Part shown: positions 13,042-26,020 of the stretch, in pieces
Layout of the letters: each line of letters opens with the position of its first letter
Numbering within the stretch: position 1 is the first letter of the stretch
Assembly: GCA_004151065.3 (NCBI GenBank)
Contig: NWUY0304017966.1
Location: forward strand, 1 to 64,000
Direction: 5' to 3'
Source of the DNA: Larix sibirica
Taxonomy: Eukaryota; Streptophyta; Pinopsida; Pinales; Pinaceae
DNA length: 64,000 bases
Notes under the pieces: model-generated
The model's database searches: none
Told to the model about the DNA's origin: nothing
What the model saw: only the letters and a program-made list of their open reading frames with translations
Program-made: the position numbers and the translations under genes

Positions 13042-13284
13042 TTGGAACAACACTTCGCAGCCCATCCCAAAGTCACCATTCAAATCACTTTTTCAAAGAG
13101 CATACCCGAGATAGAATGTTGTATACCCATTTCCCTGCACGAAAGAAACTTATATAAGCAAGGACTCCTGGCAGGGACTACCTACATAGATTGGGAGGGC
13201 AGGGAAATAAAAGTGGGACTAATCTCCTATAGGGGGGTTACCGCTCCTATAGTGGATCCAATGGGGAATAAACAAGGGGAATAA
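13042..13284 (+). CDS. Hypothetical ORF, 80 codons, family not recognised
   Basis: The frame opens at a TTG immediately after an in-frame TAA and ends at a clean stop. There is no in-frame ATG until near the C-terminal end, so it would need an alternative or edited start. The middle reads as ordinary globular protein, for example a Tyr-Lys-Gln-Gly stretch and the segment TTYIDWEGREIKVGLISYRG. That texture is less repeat-like than most ORFs here, so it may be the relic of a transferred gene. There is no signal peptide or membrane segment. I do not recognise the family; it could also be chance. Confidence 0.25.
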   Translation: MEQHFAAHPKVTIQITFSKSIPEIECCIPISLHERNLYKQGLLAGTTYIDWEGREIKVGLISYRGVTAPIVDPMGNKQGE

Positions 13285-13289
13285 AGAAA

Positions 13290-13900
13290 GCCGAGCATGG
13301 CAGGAGGTCCATTCCCAGTGGTTTACAATAGTAAATCCTGGCTAATAAGAATAAGTAAGTCGCCGAGAGTAAGTGCCCAGGAGGTATTTGCTTGCTGGTA
13401 AGCCAATAGCAGCCAGTCTCATCACCATTAACATTAACATTGTTAGAATTGTTGTCAGAGGGTCCTTGCCATACGGCTCTGGAAGTTAAGAACTATATCT
13501 GGGAGGGGCGGCAGGAGGATGTCGTTGATTGAGGCTCAACCAAAATTGCATATATATTTATAACTTTTCATTTGAGGTTCTCCTTGATTAGCACCATTAC
13601 CTAGATACACCACCACTTGAATATAAGATCCCCCATGTTTTTTTTAAGATTTCCACCCAGACCAGAGTAGACCAGACCCATCAGAGAGAAGGGACTAGAG
13701 CTCTATTCAGCCACGTTCCTTGGACTCGCATATCTACGTTTACTTCTTCCGGAGCGGGACGGGGCCGAGTGAGTAACAGCAGCATAGGGTCTCTTCAATA
13801 GCTGAGCATCGCAGGTAATTCCCAGTAGTCGAGCCCAGCAGTCAAATAGTAAATAGAATTCCAAGAAGTCCGCATGGGCTTCACTATTAACTAGTAGTTC
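13290..13900 (+). repeat. GCCAATAG/GGAGGT repeat tract, copy 4
   Basis: The tracts 13,300-13,520 and about 13,790-13,870 use the same words as the other copies (aggaggt, gccaatagcagccagtctcat, cccagtagtcgagcccagcagtc). The sequence between is anonymous. Confidence 0.45.
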
Positions 13901-14470
13901 TGAAGATCACTTCTTCAGTATAAATTCCAGTTGGTTTCTATGCACGCAATTCCAAGAGAAAGGCAAGTTGAAAAGGCTATTATTGAGTTAACAGGAAATA
14001 GATTGATAAGATATGATATTGCATCTCTACGTTGAACTTTGCCATATAGGATACTTCCCAGTCCTTTGATTCTGCTATCAGCCCCGTATCGGATAGGCCA
14101 GAGGGAGTATTGTAAAAACCTTATCTTAAAAGGCCATTTGAGCGTGCTTCCGACCCACTTAAAACTTGATAATGGGGGGATGATATTTTAATGGATATGC
14201 GCTTATTATCGAAGTAACACCTCACGGGTTGGGGGCAGGCAATAATAAGTTTGGATGCCAAAATCTTATAAAACCTTCTATGTAGCCATTCTCGATGAGA
14301 TAAATCTCATTTTGATTCGGTCGGAGGTAAAGATCTTAATCGCGGGTACTCAATTTCATTTTGTTACTCAAATTTGGCATTTAATTAGGTTTCTCTATAA
14401 TTCGCAGGATGCATTAATTCGCTGGGCGCGGATACTCTACATGATCTTTGATTACTGAAAATTTGAATTT
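13900..14470. other. No gene seen
   Basis: A 67-codon + strand ORF at 14,255-14,458 ends just before the intron-like motif at 14,473. It contains Ile/Leu-rich segments but I could not assign it to any mitochondrial exon. Confidence 0.35.
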
Positions 14471-14472
14471 CA

Positions 14473-14507
14473 GGTGCGAAGCCGCTTGTTCTTCCGAGGG
14501 AAAGGAA
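14473..14507 (+). other. Possible group II intron 5' end (GTGCG) fragment, copy 1
   Basis: This 35-nt stretch begins ggtgcgaagccgcttgt and differs at about 4 positions from 28,156-28,190. Plant mitochondrial group II introns start with GTGCG, so both could be debris of the same intron 5' end. No exon is recognisable upstream, and no domain structure was traced downstream. Confidence 0.35.
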
Positions 14508-14509
14508 CT

Positions 14510-17000
14510 TTATCTAGACGACGCCACCGACTCTAAACCTTTAACCTATGCTCTCACCCTTAAACAACCCTAGTAGGAGTAAAAACTGAGATAGAGAGAG
14601 TGGGGGACCTCCCCACACTGGGAAACAACAGGCAGGCGGACCTACAACAACCTGGAACATGGGATGGTATACAACCTGCTCATCAATAAATACCAGCCAT
14701 ACCAGCTAGCTAGGTGTAGGTTATGCTAATTACACGTAACTGCTTATATACGTTTTTTTTACAACCTCCTCATTTGATAATAGGCCTTCCTAGATTTTCT
14801 TTATTGTGACCCATACTGCATGTATTCCGAGATGAGCGCACAATATTATAAGATGCATATGCTTAATTGCTTCTTATAAGAGGGGCGCAGAGCATGGCGA
14901 CCAACAGACAGTTTGACGGGGAGGCTTTTATTTATTGACGTGATTTATTTACTTAATAATATATTCCGATAGAGGCGTTACAACTGGATGGACCACAGCC
15001 ATCTTCCAAGAGAGGTGACCCCATAAAAGTAAATGCCTTCTTGTATAGTTTGGAACTTATAGAGGAGGGAGGTCTTCTTGTAATTGATTCCATGTTTCGG
15101 TTATGCCTTCTGTGAACCGATAGCCCATTCATTCCTACTGGTCATTCCCATTCGGGTGACACAGGGAGAGAAAGGTTACGGGAGTAGTCTTCAAATTCGG
15201 TTTTTATATCTCCGTGTTATGTCTGTGTATCCTGCATGTGTTGTTACATGGAGAGCACCTGTGTAGCCAGCACCGAACCTTATACCTGCCTGATACCGCC
15301 CCTGATAACTTGTCGCCTGCCTTAGAACTGATATTTCACTCATTTTATACCCCCTCAATTTATACCACCTCGATATCTATCACCCAGATCTCTCTATATG
15401 AGATATGATCTCTTGAGACCTGCCTTAGATCGACCTTGATCCCTCCTTCGAACTTCATCAAACTTGCTGCTGCTTCGGCTCTCGCTTGCTTACCTTTATC
15501 CCCCTCCCTTAGGTTTTATATTTATAGCCGTAGGTGTTATTGCAGCACTTGGTGGGTTTGGTGAGATATTAAGGTGGAACTCAACCAATATGCATGCCAA
15601 TAAAGCAGCTAGCGGCCTCAAAAGAGCCAAATGAGCGAAGGTTTGGAAATATATATACCACCCGAACGAACCAGCACATATAAATGAAATCAATGGATTC
15701 AATCAATCAGCGGGTTGTCATTTAGGTAAGGTGCTAAGATCATTACCTATTAAGGTGAAATAAGGAAGGAAGAATTTATTGATGTGCAGAGGATTTTATG
15801 ACAAAACATATTATTGAGTAGTCTGCTGCTTCCGTAGGTTACTAGCCATACAGTAAAGACTATTAGCTGTAGTCTTAAGCAGTGCCGTGTGGAATAGCCT
15901 TAGTCTTAGTTACATGCCCTATAGACTACGAGGATAATTCAAGCCAGAGACAAACAAGCGGGGTCCCCGTTCCACGGAAACAAGCCTTAAGATACTTCCT
16001 TACAGCGGAGTGAAAAGTCTATATGCAAGTATAACGTAAATATCTAGTATACTATTAGGATTGTTTGTCGCATCAGGTGAGAATGCATGGAAAGTTGTTG
16101 TAAGGTAGCGCACCTCCTCACACTGAAGATTCCTCTATTGCATGAATAAAGGCCTTACTACCTACGGTTTAAGATCACCTTTTCACTTACTACGGCCAAT
16201 AGTCTGGCTAGTTCCCTACAGCCTCTACAGCTACTACTCTACAACTAGTAGTTTTTTTAACTACATAGGAAATATATTATTCTATATATATTTATTTTGT
16301 ATTGTGGAAATAAGGTCAATTAACATCATCGACATCGAATGAGGTAGAGTATAGATCCGAGGTCAAGGGTTGAGGGCCTCTGATTATTCCAGGGCCTATT
16401 TTTAGGGAATAAATCGAGGAGGATCAAGGTCGAGGGTCTATGTAAGTTCCGATGATTGCAAGAGTTTAAATACAGCCTGCCAGTCTAATTTAAGCTTCAC
16501 TACAGCATCTTCCTTCTTAATGAATTGTGCTTCTGAACTGCTTAGCTCAAGCTAAGAGTAACAAGTTTAACGGAAACTAGTTGGGTCAGGCTGAGCGTAA
16601 GCTAATTAGTTGTTCAATATAGATATAAAAATATAAGAATAACTCACCAATATTTCACAATGGAGTGGGGCAATCCAATTTCTGGAACATTTATTTAAAC
16701 CACCCACCCATGGCAATAAAAATAGAAATTGAATATAAATGAAGTGGAAAACTAATCCGTCCCCTCTGGCCGTTCCTTTCCGGCCAGCAGAATAATAAGA
16801 TTCATTTATGCCGCCGTTGTTAGTTAGGAGTTGTCATTTCCACTATTGGATTGAACGCACACTACGGGAAAAATAGAATTTATTAGTGGTGTCATGGAAC
16901 CGTTGCACTAATTTTTCAGTCTCATTGGCGGGGACTCAGGCACTTACATTTAATAAATTTACTTTATATGTCCTCACCCCCTTTTCAATTGTTGATTGGG
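14510..17000. other. No gene seen; one small hairpin
   Basis: ORFs are at most 68 codons and unrecognised. A perfect 7-bp GC-rich hairpin (ctggccg / cggccag, 8-nt loop) lies at 16,766-16,787. No RNA gene was found. Confidence 0.45.
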
Positions 17001-17530
17001 GCAGTGTCACCAGTGTCATAAGGGCATTGTCATAGGGTCACTGCCAATAGCTGGTAGTCAACAATAATAAGGAGGTGGCCGGGGGTCTCATTGAAAGGAG
17101 GTCAGGTCCAGAAGGTCACATTGGCAAATCATATACAGGGGTAATAGCCCATAGTTGGTTGATCAGAGCCAGTTGTCATTTAATCTACAAACATTGCTGG
17201 GATGGCCTGGGCGCTTATTGGCTTGGCTCATTGGCCCCGCTACTCGGTTGCTAATGGGATTTTTGGCTGAGCTACTAATTGGCTTGGCAACTCATCTACG
17301 GATGCTGCGCTATTAGAATGTGCCTTGGATACTTGCTCACTCGGCGGGGATACTAAGCTACCCCGCTTGGCCAGGTTGCTCTGTTTTAATTTTGGGATAT
17401 TGGCTGAAATTTTGAATACCGAGCTCGCCTGGGCTCAGGAGGCAGAAAAGCAAGGAGGTTTTGATGGTATACCGGGCTCGGATACTCGGTTTCACTTGGA
17501 TACTTTACTTTGCTTTGATACTGGGATACT
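17000..17530 (+). repeat. Composite GCCAATAGTC / GGATACTCGGCTTGGC repeat, copy 3
   Basis: From 17,000 to 17,180 the gtcatagg, gccaatag, ggaggtc and gaaggtcac words dominate. From 17,190 to 17,530 the text is built from ggatactcgg, gggctactc, cttggctga and gctactaattggc. Period is roughly 20-30 bp and units are very diverged. The 71-codon ORF inside (17,325-17,540) is a product of this repeat. Confidence 0.6.
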
Positions 17531-17534
17531 TAAA

Positions 17535-20100
17535 ATGTGATAAGGTATAATATGGAGAGGCCAGATTGATATAGGCAGTATATTATTTATATATGCACGG
17601 TCGGAGCTGGAAATAAAGCAAAGTTTTTGTTTTGGGCTTTAACATAAATTCACATAACTTTTTTCAATATTATACTATATAATACACAGGCCGGTTCCAC
17701 ACCTATCTCTTATAAGGCCTATTTAATTTATTCACTATGGCATCTTTGGCAACACCGTTGGAGACAGGAACTAAAGTTCGTTCGCGTAAAACTGGTCTTA
17801 CAAAATACAGACAGCCTCAAATTAAGTCGACCTAAAGAAAGGATTTAATAAATTTGTGTACATTTTTATACCTACCAATAGGGTCTGTTGAGTGAGGAAT
17901 TTACCAAATAGAATACGGACAAGTGGAATACATTTGCGAGCAATAGCCCATATACAGTCTGCTCAGAAAACAGGATCGGTAATGTAAAGCGGTGTTGTAA
18001 AGGACTTACGATATTGAGGACCGAATAGGGCACTTTAACAGTGCTCAAACTTATAACTAGTTTTTCACCAGGATCTTTTCTATTTTTTGCATCCCACCCT
18101 GTGGTCACTCGGGCAAGGTATAACCCTCGGGATGAAAAGCACCCCCAATAGTTTTGTGCACTCGCGTTGCAATTGAACACCTGAGCGCTGGAATAGGCAG
18201 TTAGTCTTATTTCTTAGGCAGACTATTACCTTGTAACTAAATAAGATGAGTCTATATTTAGGCTAAGGTAACAAGGACCAACCATGATCTACTGTTAACC
18301 TCGCCTCCGGTCAATGCGTGCCAGGACTCGTTGGACCGTAGTGGGCTGCGGCCACAGACGGTCAGATTATGGTCAACGCGAATCCAACTTACCCTAACCC
18401 ATGCGAGATAGGATAGTAGATTCCTATTCTATAAATATCCTGTTCGATAATTTTTGTGAATCTTTATTATGACCATTTTCACTTGATTTGTAACCCCTCA
18501 ACTTGAATGTTACGTTTTACTTACTGAATAATGCCATTTCACAATGTTTATCACAGACAGGCAGGCTGGTTTAATAATCACCGGCTGGCTTGCTTTGAGG
18601 GGCTAGAGGAAGGAACCCGGCTGCCCGCTGCTGGCTCACTGGCTTTGCGGGCTTTACGAACACGGACGGGATGGCTGCTTTCTGGTCGAATAAACCCGGG
18701 CGGGAGAGGAGATAGCAGAAAAAAACACCCAGCGGGCAGCTGGATTGCGAGGAGGCTTTATAAAACCACCCGATGATGATCTGAGATAAACAACCCTGAT
18801 CAACAATGAGTATGCTTCGCTTGAAAATACATTATGGATGATGCTTCGCTCGACAAGATAATGAAAATAGGGAGAAGCGTCGAAAGACGGCAGATGTGTT
18901 ATGAATTAACAATACGTGTAGCCCCTGCACGCAAGAACATCGTGGGAGAGGGAGGGAAAACAAATAAAAACCTTGTAAAGTCTTTGGCCCTCTCTATTTT
19001 GGGGCGACTTATCCTTATTGGCCCCAAAATGGAGCAGTTGTTACTCCCCCTTTACTAATTATTACCCCTAAAATACCCAACTTGCTTTTTAAAGACTTGC
19101 TTGACCAAAGGGAGAGCAAGGGGGTAATGAACTTAGAATCGATTTGAACTAACTCGCCTAAGCCTCGTTATGCCCCCACCTGCCTGATTGGATTAAAGAA
19201 GAACCCATGTCATAATTGCTAAAGTTGGCTACATAAAAATATAGTTATCGCCCCGGAGTTATCTAGTGGCTCGATACGAAACCTTATCACAATTAAATTG
19301 ACCATTTCCCCTATCTTTTTTTAGGGCCCATTGTGGGTGAGAATTTTGTATATTGGCTTGTTTCGTTGACACAGTGCTGTGATATTATAAGTGAGGAATC
19401 TGGGGTGGCATGTGTAGCCTAGTTTCGATCTTCGTTCAATTTAGGGGTTGTTTTTACTCACCTACCTATATTGCCTGTTCGCGTGGTCCTCTTTTGCTTG
19501 GTTGCGTTATTTGTATTTATTGCTCACTTGCGTGGGGTGGGTCCGTTTTATTCCGGGACTTTTGAAGTTTCGTCAGATGAGGGGGGGCGGAGATGTAAAA
19601 TCGTGGAGTGTTAAGGTGATCCCTAAAATAGAGGACGGATAGATTAACTGGTAATTGAACTAGTTAAAGAGGTGGAAAATTGAAAATATAAAAATGGCGT
19701 TTCCCAACAATATATGGTACTTAATTTGGTTATGAAAAGTGGCCTTTATAATGGAATTTTCCACCCATAGGTCTTATAGGTCTTGCCCTTCATAAGGCAA
19801 GGACACGTGAGCACTATCTTATATAATCTTTATACACCCCACTTTTGTTACTTAATTTACCATCCCATTCTAGGTAAGGAAATATTAAGCGTGGCTTACC
19901 CGGCCATTACCCAAGTAGGCTTCCTTGCATACCTACCAAGGTATGACTGAGGTATACGTATAACCATTACTTATGATACCCAGTTGTGATCTTACCTGAG
20001 TGAGCCATAAGGCCCTGGTATTACTGGGCAGGGCTTTACCCTTTATTTATTCCCCTCAAAGCTAATACGTTTGTTATGCCTAGCTTTCAATATGCGTAGC
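17535..20100. other. No gene recognised; 102-codon - strand ORF and one shared word
   Basis: The longest frame is 17,872-18,180 on the - strand, with Asn/Cys-rich beginning and no motif I can name. An 81-codon ORF at 18,531-18,776 is Gly/Arg-rich. At 19,093-19,119 the phrase cttgcttgaccaaagggaga belongs to the 31-bp family at 55,644. Nothing else is supported. Confidence 0.4.
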
Positions 20101-23100
20101 CTTACCTTACTTAAAAGGTACTTCTATTTTTATAGGATAGTCGATATTTCCTATCGTTGGTAGGTCCATCAGCAGGCAGCAAGTTCGATAGAAGGCAGGG
20201 ATCAAGTTCGATAGAGGCACGCGGAGTTGCAGAACTAACGTTTCGAGAAGGAGACCAGCCGAAGGCTATGGTAATTATGAAATTCATTGAGTTTTCTCTT
20301 ACGCAAAAACACACTTTGGATCGAGTAATATTAAACAATTTTCATTTTTCATCATGGTGGGGGTAGACTAATCATCGAAGAATCTACGCGCCATAATCAC
20401 ATGACGACTCATCACGAGGTATCAAATGTAATTTTCATTACTCAATATCGCCTTTTAAGGACTTTTATTATATATATTATTTGGTAGGATTAATTGGCTG
20501 GCCAGGGATACTGCGACGCTTTGCCGGGAGCCTTCGGATGCACAACAAGGAAGCATTTCAATTATTGGATTTATGGTGGCAGGCTGGGCAGCAGGAGATA
20601 GATAATTTTTCAGTTGATCCATCAGGTGGGGAAGCCAAGCGCATAGTCGCTTTTATCTTATAAGCAAAAACTTTCGCATTTTCCATTTTTAGCTAGTTCA
20701 ATCTCCAGTTTTAGCACAACCTGGGAAAATCCACCCTACAAATATTGGACGTGCGCGCTTTTTTCAGCACTTTGAGCTTAATACTTTTTACTAAACTTAG
20801 TTATTGATTGGACGGGCTTTACTTAGGCACTCACTTTGAACCTGACTATTTACCTTTGATACGCCTACTTTATTAATTTATGTTGTAAGGGTTGATCAAA
20901 CCGGAGAAAACTCTTAATACTCCTTACTCCAACCGAATTTTATAATGAAATGCGGCGCCCTCCCCCATTACTGTGTCTATACACATGCTTGGATGCACAG
21001 AACGCAGATATAGAGAACCTAAATCGGCGGATATCAGAAACAAATTGGAACCCCACATCTCAACGCGCACTTTCCTTTAAACCCTCTCCACTCCACATCC
21101 CGCGAACCGGACATGGAAACTGGAAACCCGAAACCTACCTTGACCAGTTGTCTTACCTATGCCGCCTATTTGCTTTTACTTTTGTGTTACCTTCTTTACC
21201 AACCTTTAACTACCTAACTTACCCTACTTAGTTCCCATCCCCCAAGACCATTGCACGGGCGTTCACATAGAGCATTGTTGTACGGGCGTTCAAAACACTT
21301 GATTAAATAATCCTACTTGATACAGCACTTAGACCAGTCGTACTTACTTTATTAGCCTGTACGAGGGTGAAGGAAATGTCCAAAAAAAACTGTTAATATA
21401 TTTTGTGATAACTGTACAAATATTATGAGATGGGTAGTCTCTTGATTGAGAACCGTTGGTGATCACCTTAGTAACTCCCCCCGCCCGATAAGTAACTTAG
21501 TATGTTTTATATAATAAGTTCCAAGCCGACTTTGTGCCTGCGCCGAACTTGGTAGGCAATAAATAAATCAATGGTTGTTCTGCTCTTTCTTGTATATCTG
21601 AGCGTGAAGCCACAGCCGCCGGGGTTTTGAAAATCCATAATGAATTGCATAAGTAATCAAATCCCACTGGTTCGTTTTAATACTCCTAGCCTTCCTGATT
21701 TTATTATACTAGGATCCATGTCCGTGTTCTCCCAGCCAGCCATTTATTGGACCAGCCGGGGTTTATTCGACCAGTCAGCAGCAGTAACAAAGCAAGTAAC
21801 GATCGGCCAGTAACGATGATCTGTCGGTAAAGAACTCAAAGCAAGCCGAATCCTATCAATCCTAGCGAGTCCATCCCTAGCCGTTGGTGTGAACGTAATA
21901 TATTTGGTATCGGTCAATAAATCAGTCACTATAAAAGCCCAAATCGGTTTCGGAAAGCCTTGCTATAAATATAACCAAAGAATGTCACACCGATGTATCG
22001 CCCTCGACCGGGTCATCATGAGATGACTATCAAAATGGTAATATTGCGCTCCTATTTTTAATTGATCAGCTTATAGTCTTACCGAGGATTCTCTATCTGC
22101 ATTCAAGATTGCTACACGATCCGGTTGTTGGCCGGATCCTCCTAATGATAGAGTCTAACTCTATCTATCTAATAAATAACGTTATGATTTCCTCGCCTCC
22201 TGGCCGCCTTGGAGTAGCTACCGGGATAGTGGCTACGTCGCCACCAGAATGGCCATTTCATTGGGCCAGTACTGTGCTGTTCGGCAGGCTATATATTTTG
22301 CCTCAGCCATAGAATTATGTAGTGGCGAATTCCCGATGGATGGCTAATGGGGTAAGCCAAAAGAATATAACCAATGGTGCTTAATAGGGGAACCCATGCT
22401 ATCAAGGTCCTTCTTTGGATCCCGCACAAACTGCAGATCTGCCTCTTCAAAGGATGTTGGAATCTTTACTCAATGTTGGAATATTGACTCAATGTATGAA
22501 TCTCTATATGGTGAATGTTACAAGCAGGACCCTACCCAACAGCGAGTGGTAAATGCACTAGTGGAAACCTAGTCTTATATGGATACGCTGGTAAATGAAG
22601 TAAGCAAAGGTAGCTTGGTAAAGACCTATTGGGCCTACCGGGATGGTATCATAAACAAAAGGTGGGGTACCATATTCTAGTGAGTAATGCAAACGTGGCC
22701 TATAAAGTTCTCCTTTCTACACGAACCTCTGGCCCAACGAAGGAAGATGGGAAATTTACTAACCAGACTGGGCGTCGGGAGATTATAGATAGGTTTGAAC
22801 TTGGCAAATGAAACTGGATATATATGAACGGTTTTTCCAAGCAAGCCAACCCCCTTTCCCTTGCCCCACGTGCCAGGCAACTCTTTATAGCATATGTCTA
22901 GCTAGTGTTTCGCCACACAGTGTATAACGTTTTCTACCGGCCTTGGCGCAAAGCTTCCCTCGTCGGGCGGGTTCTTTTGTTTGTCAAGCCCGCAGAGCCA
23001 ACAAGCATACGCTCAACCTAAAAAAAAATGATTCCATCCCGGCTATTATAGGTTAAGTAGTGAAAAGGGGGTAATGGGGTGAGGGTACGAACCCACAAAG

Positions 23101-23376
23101 AACCGACGGTAGGAGGGAGAGGTTTTGTTAATTCTGTACCAAGCAAGCAAACGGGGTGCCCGCTCCAAACCAGGTAGGCCATCAATATTTAAAGAAATCC
23201 AAGAAATCCAATTAATCAATGTCCCTCCCCCCTGGCTCCCCTGGTGGGGACCATATTACTCCATAAGCTTCGCGTGATGTCAGGGCTTTTCCTGCCCGTG
23301 TGGGTCACATGGGGTTTAAGTTGAACGGCTTACTGTTGGTCACATGGTCTTATCGGTATCCCTAGGCCTAATTAGC
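20100..23376. other. No gene seen; small repeats
   Basis: caagttcgatagaagg and caagttcgatagaggc repeat at 20,180-20,220. At 21,246-21,300 attgcacgggcgttcac and ttgtacgggcgttcaaa form a short direct repeat related to 7686-7710. At 22,630-22,780 there is debris shared with 56,960-57,690 (gggatggta, aaatttacta). ORFs reach only 93 codons. Confidence 0.45.
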
Positions 23377-23421
23377 GTAAGGATCTGGCTCGCGGAACTG
23401 ATTCGGGAGCCAGATCCTTAC
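23377..23421. other. Perfect 15-bp stem-loop
   Basis: gtaaggatctggctc at 23,377-23,391 pairs perfectly with gagccagatccttac at 23,407-23,421 across a 15-nt loop. No gene ends nearby, so a role as an RNA-stabilising 3' hairpin or processing signal cannot be tied to a transcript. It could be a mobile double-strand hairpin element of the kind described in other organelle genomes. Confidence 0.75.
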
Positions 23422-23679
23422 TTCGCTCCGCTTCTTCCCCTCTACCTGAATATAAAGATAGAAGGCGGATAGTTTCTGCATTCGGTGAACGTCTGTAGTT
23501 ATATATTGGTGGGATGGATCGTGTATATGTTGGTGGTCCGTATAGGTGTCAAGGTCGAGTAGGTTTAGATAGAATAAATCGTCAGGCAGTGATCAATAAA
23601 AAATGTTTATTCTCACAGATCTTATCAGTCCGATCTTCCTTCTCCAAGCAAAACTTATAAACTGAGTTGTTCCCAGGTT

Positions 23680-24370
23680 AAGTATAAATGCGTATCAGTT
23701 CGGTGAAGCGCCACCCACCAACCTCCTCTGTTAAGTCAATTGTTTACTCTCCAGTCCAGTGAAACCCCACCTAACTTCCTATCCCACCAGTGAACATGTC
23801 CCACCATAAGTAGTGAACAAGGGATCTATGGATGAATCAAGCTAATAAAGTAACAATAATAAAGCAACAACAAAAAACACTCATCAACAAAGAGATAACA
23901 GTTTCGGTATAATAAAGTATATAAGCAGCTACGTGAAGCACCCAAAACCTAGCTAGAGCTTTTATGACTTGTTTAGTGATGGTTGTAACCCGGCATATTC
24001 CCAGTTTCCATATTTCCGCCCATCCCGGGTAACAAACAGGTGGTTGTAGTCCTAGGTCACATTCGCCCAGGCACCAGTCGTATTTCCAAGTGTACAGGTT
24101 TTAACCCATGAGGTGTCCAGGTTGGTGTAAAATGAGCATTCGTAGGTCCAGTTTTTTACAGGTGTGAGTGTAGCTGGTGTGAGGTGGGCAGTTTATAACA
24201 TAAATAAGTGAACATGCGGCCAGTGAACATCCTCAATCGGGTAACCTCCTTCAATCAGTGAACAACCTCCCTGCGGGTAACCTAAAGAAGTGAACACGGG
24301 TAACATCGCTTGGGCGGGTAACGCCCTCCCTCAATTGGGTCAAATTGGCGGAACATGGGTGCAATGAGCA
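23680..24370 (+). repeat. Degenerate AGTGAACA / GGGTAAC repeats
   Basis: Words agtgaac, gggtaac and cctcc with their variants recur about a dozen times at 24,205-24,360 and more sparsely at 23,690-23,820. Between them (24,030-24,190) a ggtgt/caggt-rich tract (caggtggttgt, gaggtgtccaggttggtgt) looks like a second decayed array. Confidence 0.55.
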
Positions 24371-24374
24371 AACG

Positions 24375-26020
24375 GTGCAGTTCTTAATCTCAAGGGATAT
24401 AAATATCTATTAAAATTTTAGTATATATTTAGATAATTACGTATATGATGCACGCTTATATCTTTTAGCAAATATTTCATTTTCCATAGCAGATTCAGCC
24501 CAGGCACAATTTTTAGGCTTTGAGCAGATCATTTACTCCGTTTTTATGCCAAAATTATTCCTTGGCTTTTCCTCTCCGCACTTGGGCTGCCATATAGATT
24601 ATACCATGAACCTTTGAAGAACTGTGACTGAATGAGTGAATGCAGAAATAAATAGAATTAGTTTACAACTGTCCCTTGTTCCCAGCAATAGAGATTCCCC
24701 TGACAGCTAAGGATAGTTTCTATAATTCCGATAAGGGGTACTCTTGCTATGTATGCTAACTCTGATAGGTAAATCCTTGCTTGGAAATCATAAGTGCGCT
24801 TCAAACGCGCTGTAACGCCATTAGTGGTGACAGAATGTAGGCACTCCGGGGACAATTAGATTATATGGAAGGACCTTAAAAGCCCATATCTTTCTTCCCG
24901 AACTATAGCTCAAGACCAGGCAGATCCCTTCCTAAGTTACTTGTTGGGTGGGGACATTTAAAGAAGGCTGCAGGGAGGGATGGATTATAGCTAAAAAACC
25001 GTCCTTATAATAAGGAAGCCCACCTGATTCAGCGCATCCAAATTGCCTTAGGGCAGGCAGGATAAAAAGACACTAATTAGGAAGGTTGTGGAGTTAGTCA
25101 AAAAGCCACTTAACTAAAGAACAAATTGAGGTTTTTAACCCAGATGGATGGGTATCATCTCTCTCATTCGGTGGTTCGATGGGGAATTAAACCCTATTGT
25201 GAATATGGGGAACTCAATTTCTCACGTATTTTGTGATGGGAGATATATATCGTATGGTGCCACCCAGGCTCTATTTTGTCTGGCGGTAACACGGCTCAAG
25301 CAATATGCTCGTATGGAAACACCTAGGCTCAATATATCTTTATCCTAGTGTTCACATGGGAACATAATTAATCTCCTTCCGTGTTTAGTTGGGGTCCGTG
25401 ACACAGTTCCATACGTCACCAACACAGCGAGCACACCAATGATTGATATATTGATTGACAGCCTACATCCGGGAGGGGTGGTCCTGAAGATTACAGTAAA
25501 CAACAGATTACCTATCGGGCACGTGGAAGGACAGAGAAAACGGGCCTGATAACTGATCTCGACCTCTTTTGCTGCTGATCCCGCCTACCTTCCTGCCTTA
25601 GATAAACCACCTGATAACCTCCGAACGACTTACCTTCGACTGACTAACTCGACCAACTGCCAAGATATCTTGCCGCTTGCCTTAGATCGACCTTGCGGAC
25701 TTCCCCCTTATAAAGAGTCATCGACCGAACTGCCTGCCATTCATACAAATAGGCTGATAAAAAAGCAGGTGATAGCAATGCTGAAAGTGCCATACTCGCA
25801 AAGCATTTGGTAAAGTAAGTGGTGGTTTGGAAGCGGGTACAATGGGAGGTAAGTTGCCCAGCGGTATAATGAGCCAGGTGGTGAGTTGGTATAAGGAACA
25901 TTCAGCAAAAAGTAAATATAATGCTAGTAGTCTCCACCCAACCAAGCCCATCTAATAATTATAAGTGACTTAAGGTAGCTCCTCAAGCAGAGAGCTTTCC
26001 AGTATATATGCATCTGTTCT
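24375..26020. other. No gene seen
   Basis: Short ORFs only (up to 85 codons, 25,644-25,901 -). The phrase gttgggtgggg near 24,943 recurs near 57,689 and 59,334. No RNA gene or exon found. Confidence 0.5.

Noticed and set aside
17872-18180. 102-codon - strand ORF.
   Set aside because: No motif, no conserved neighbour, and frames of this length are expected by chance a few times in 64 kb.
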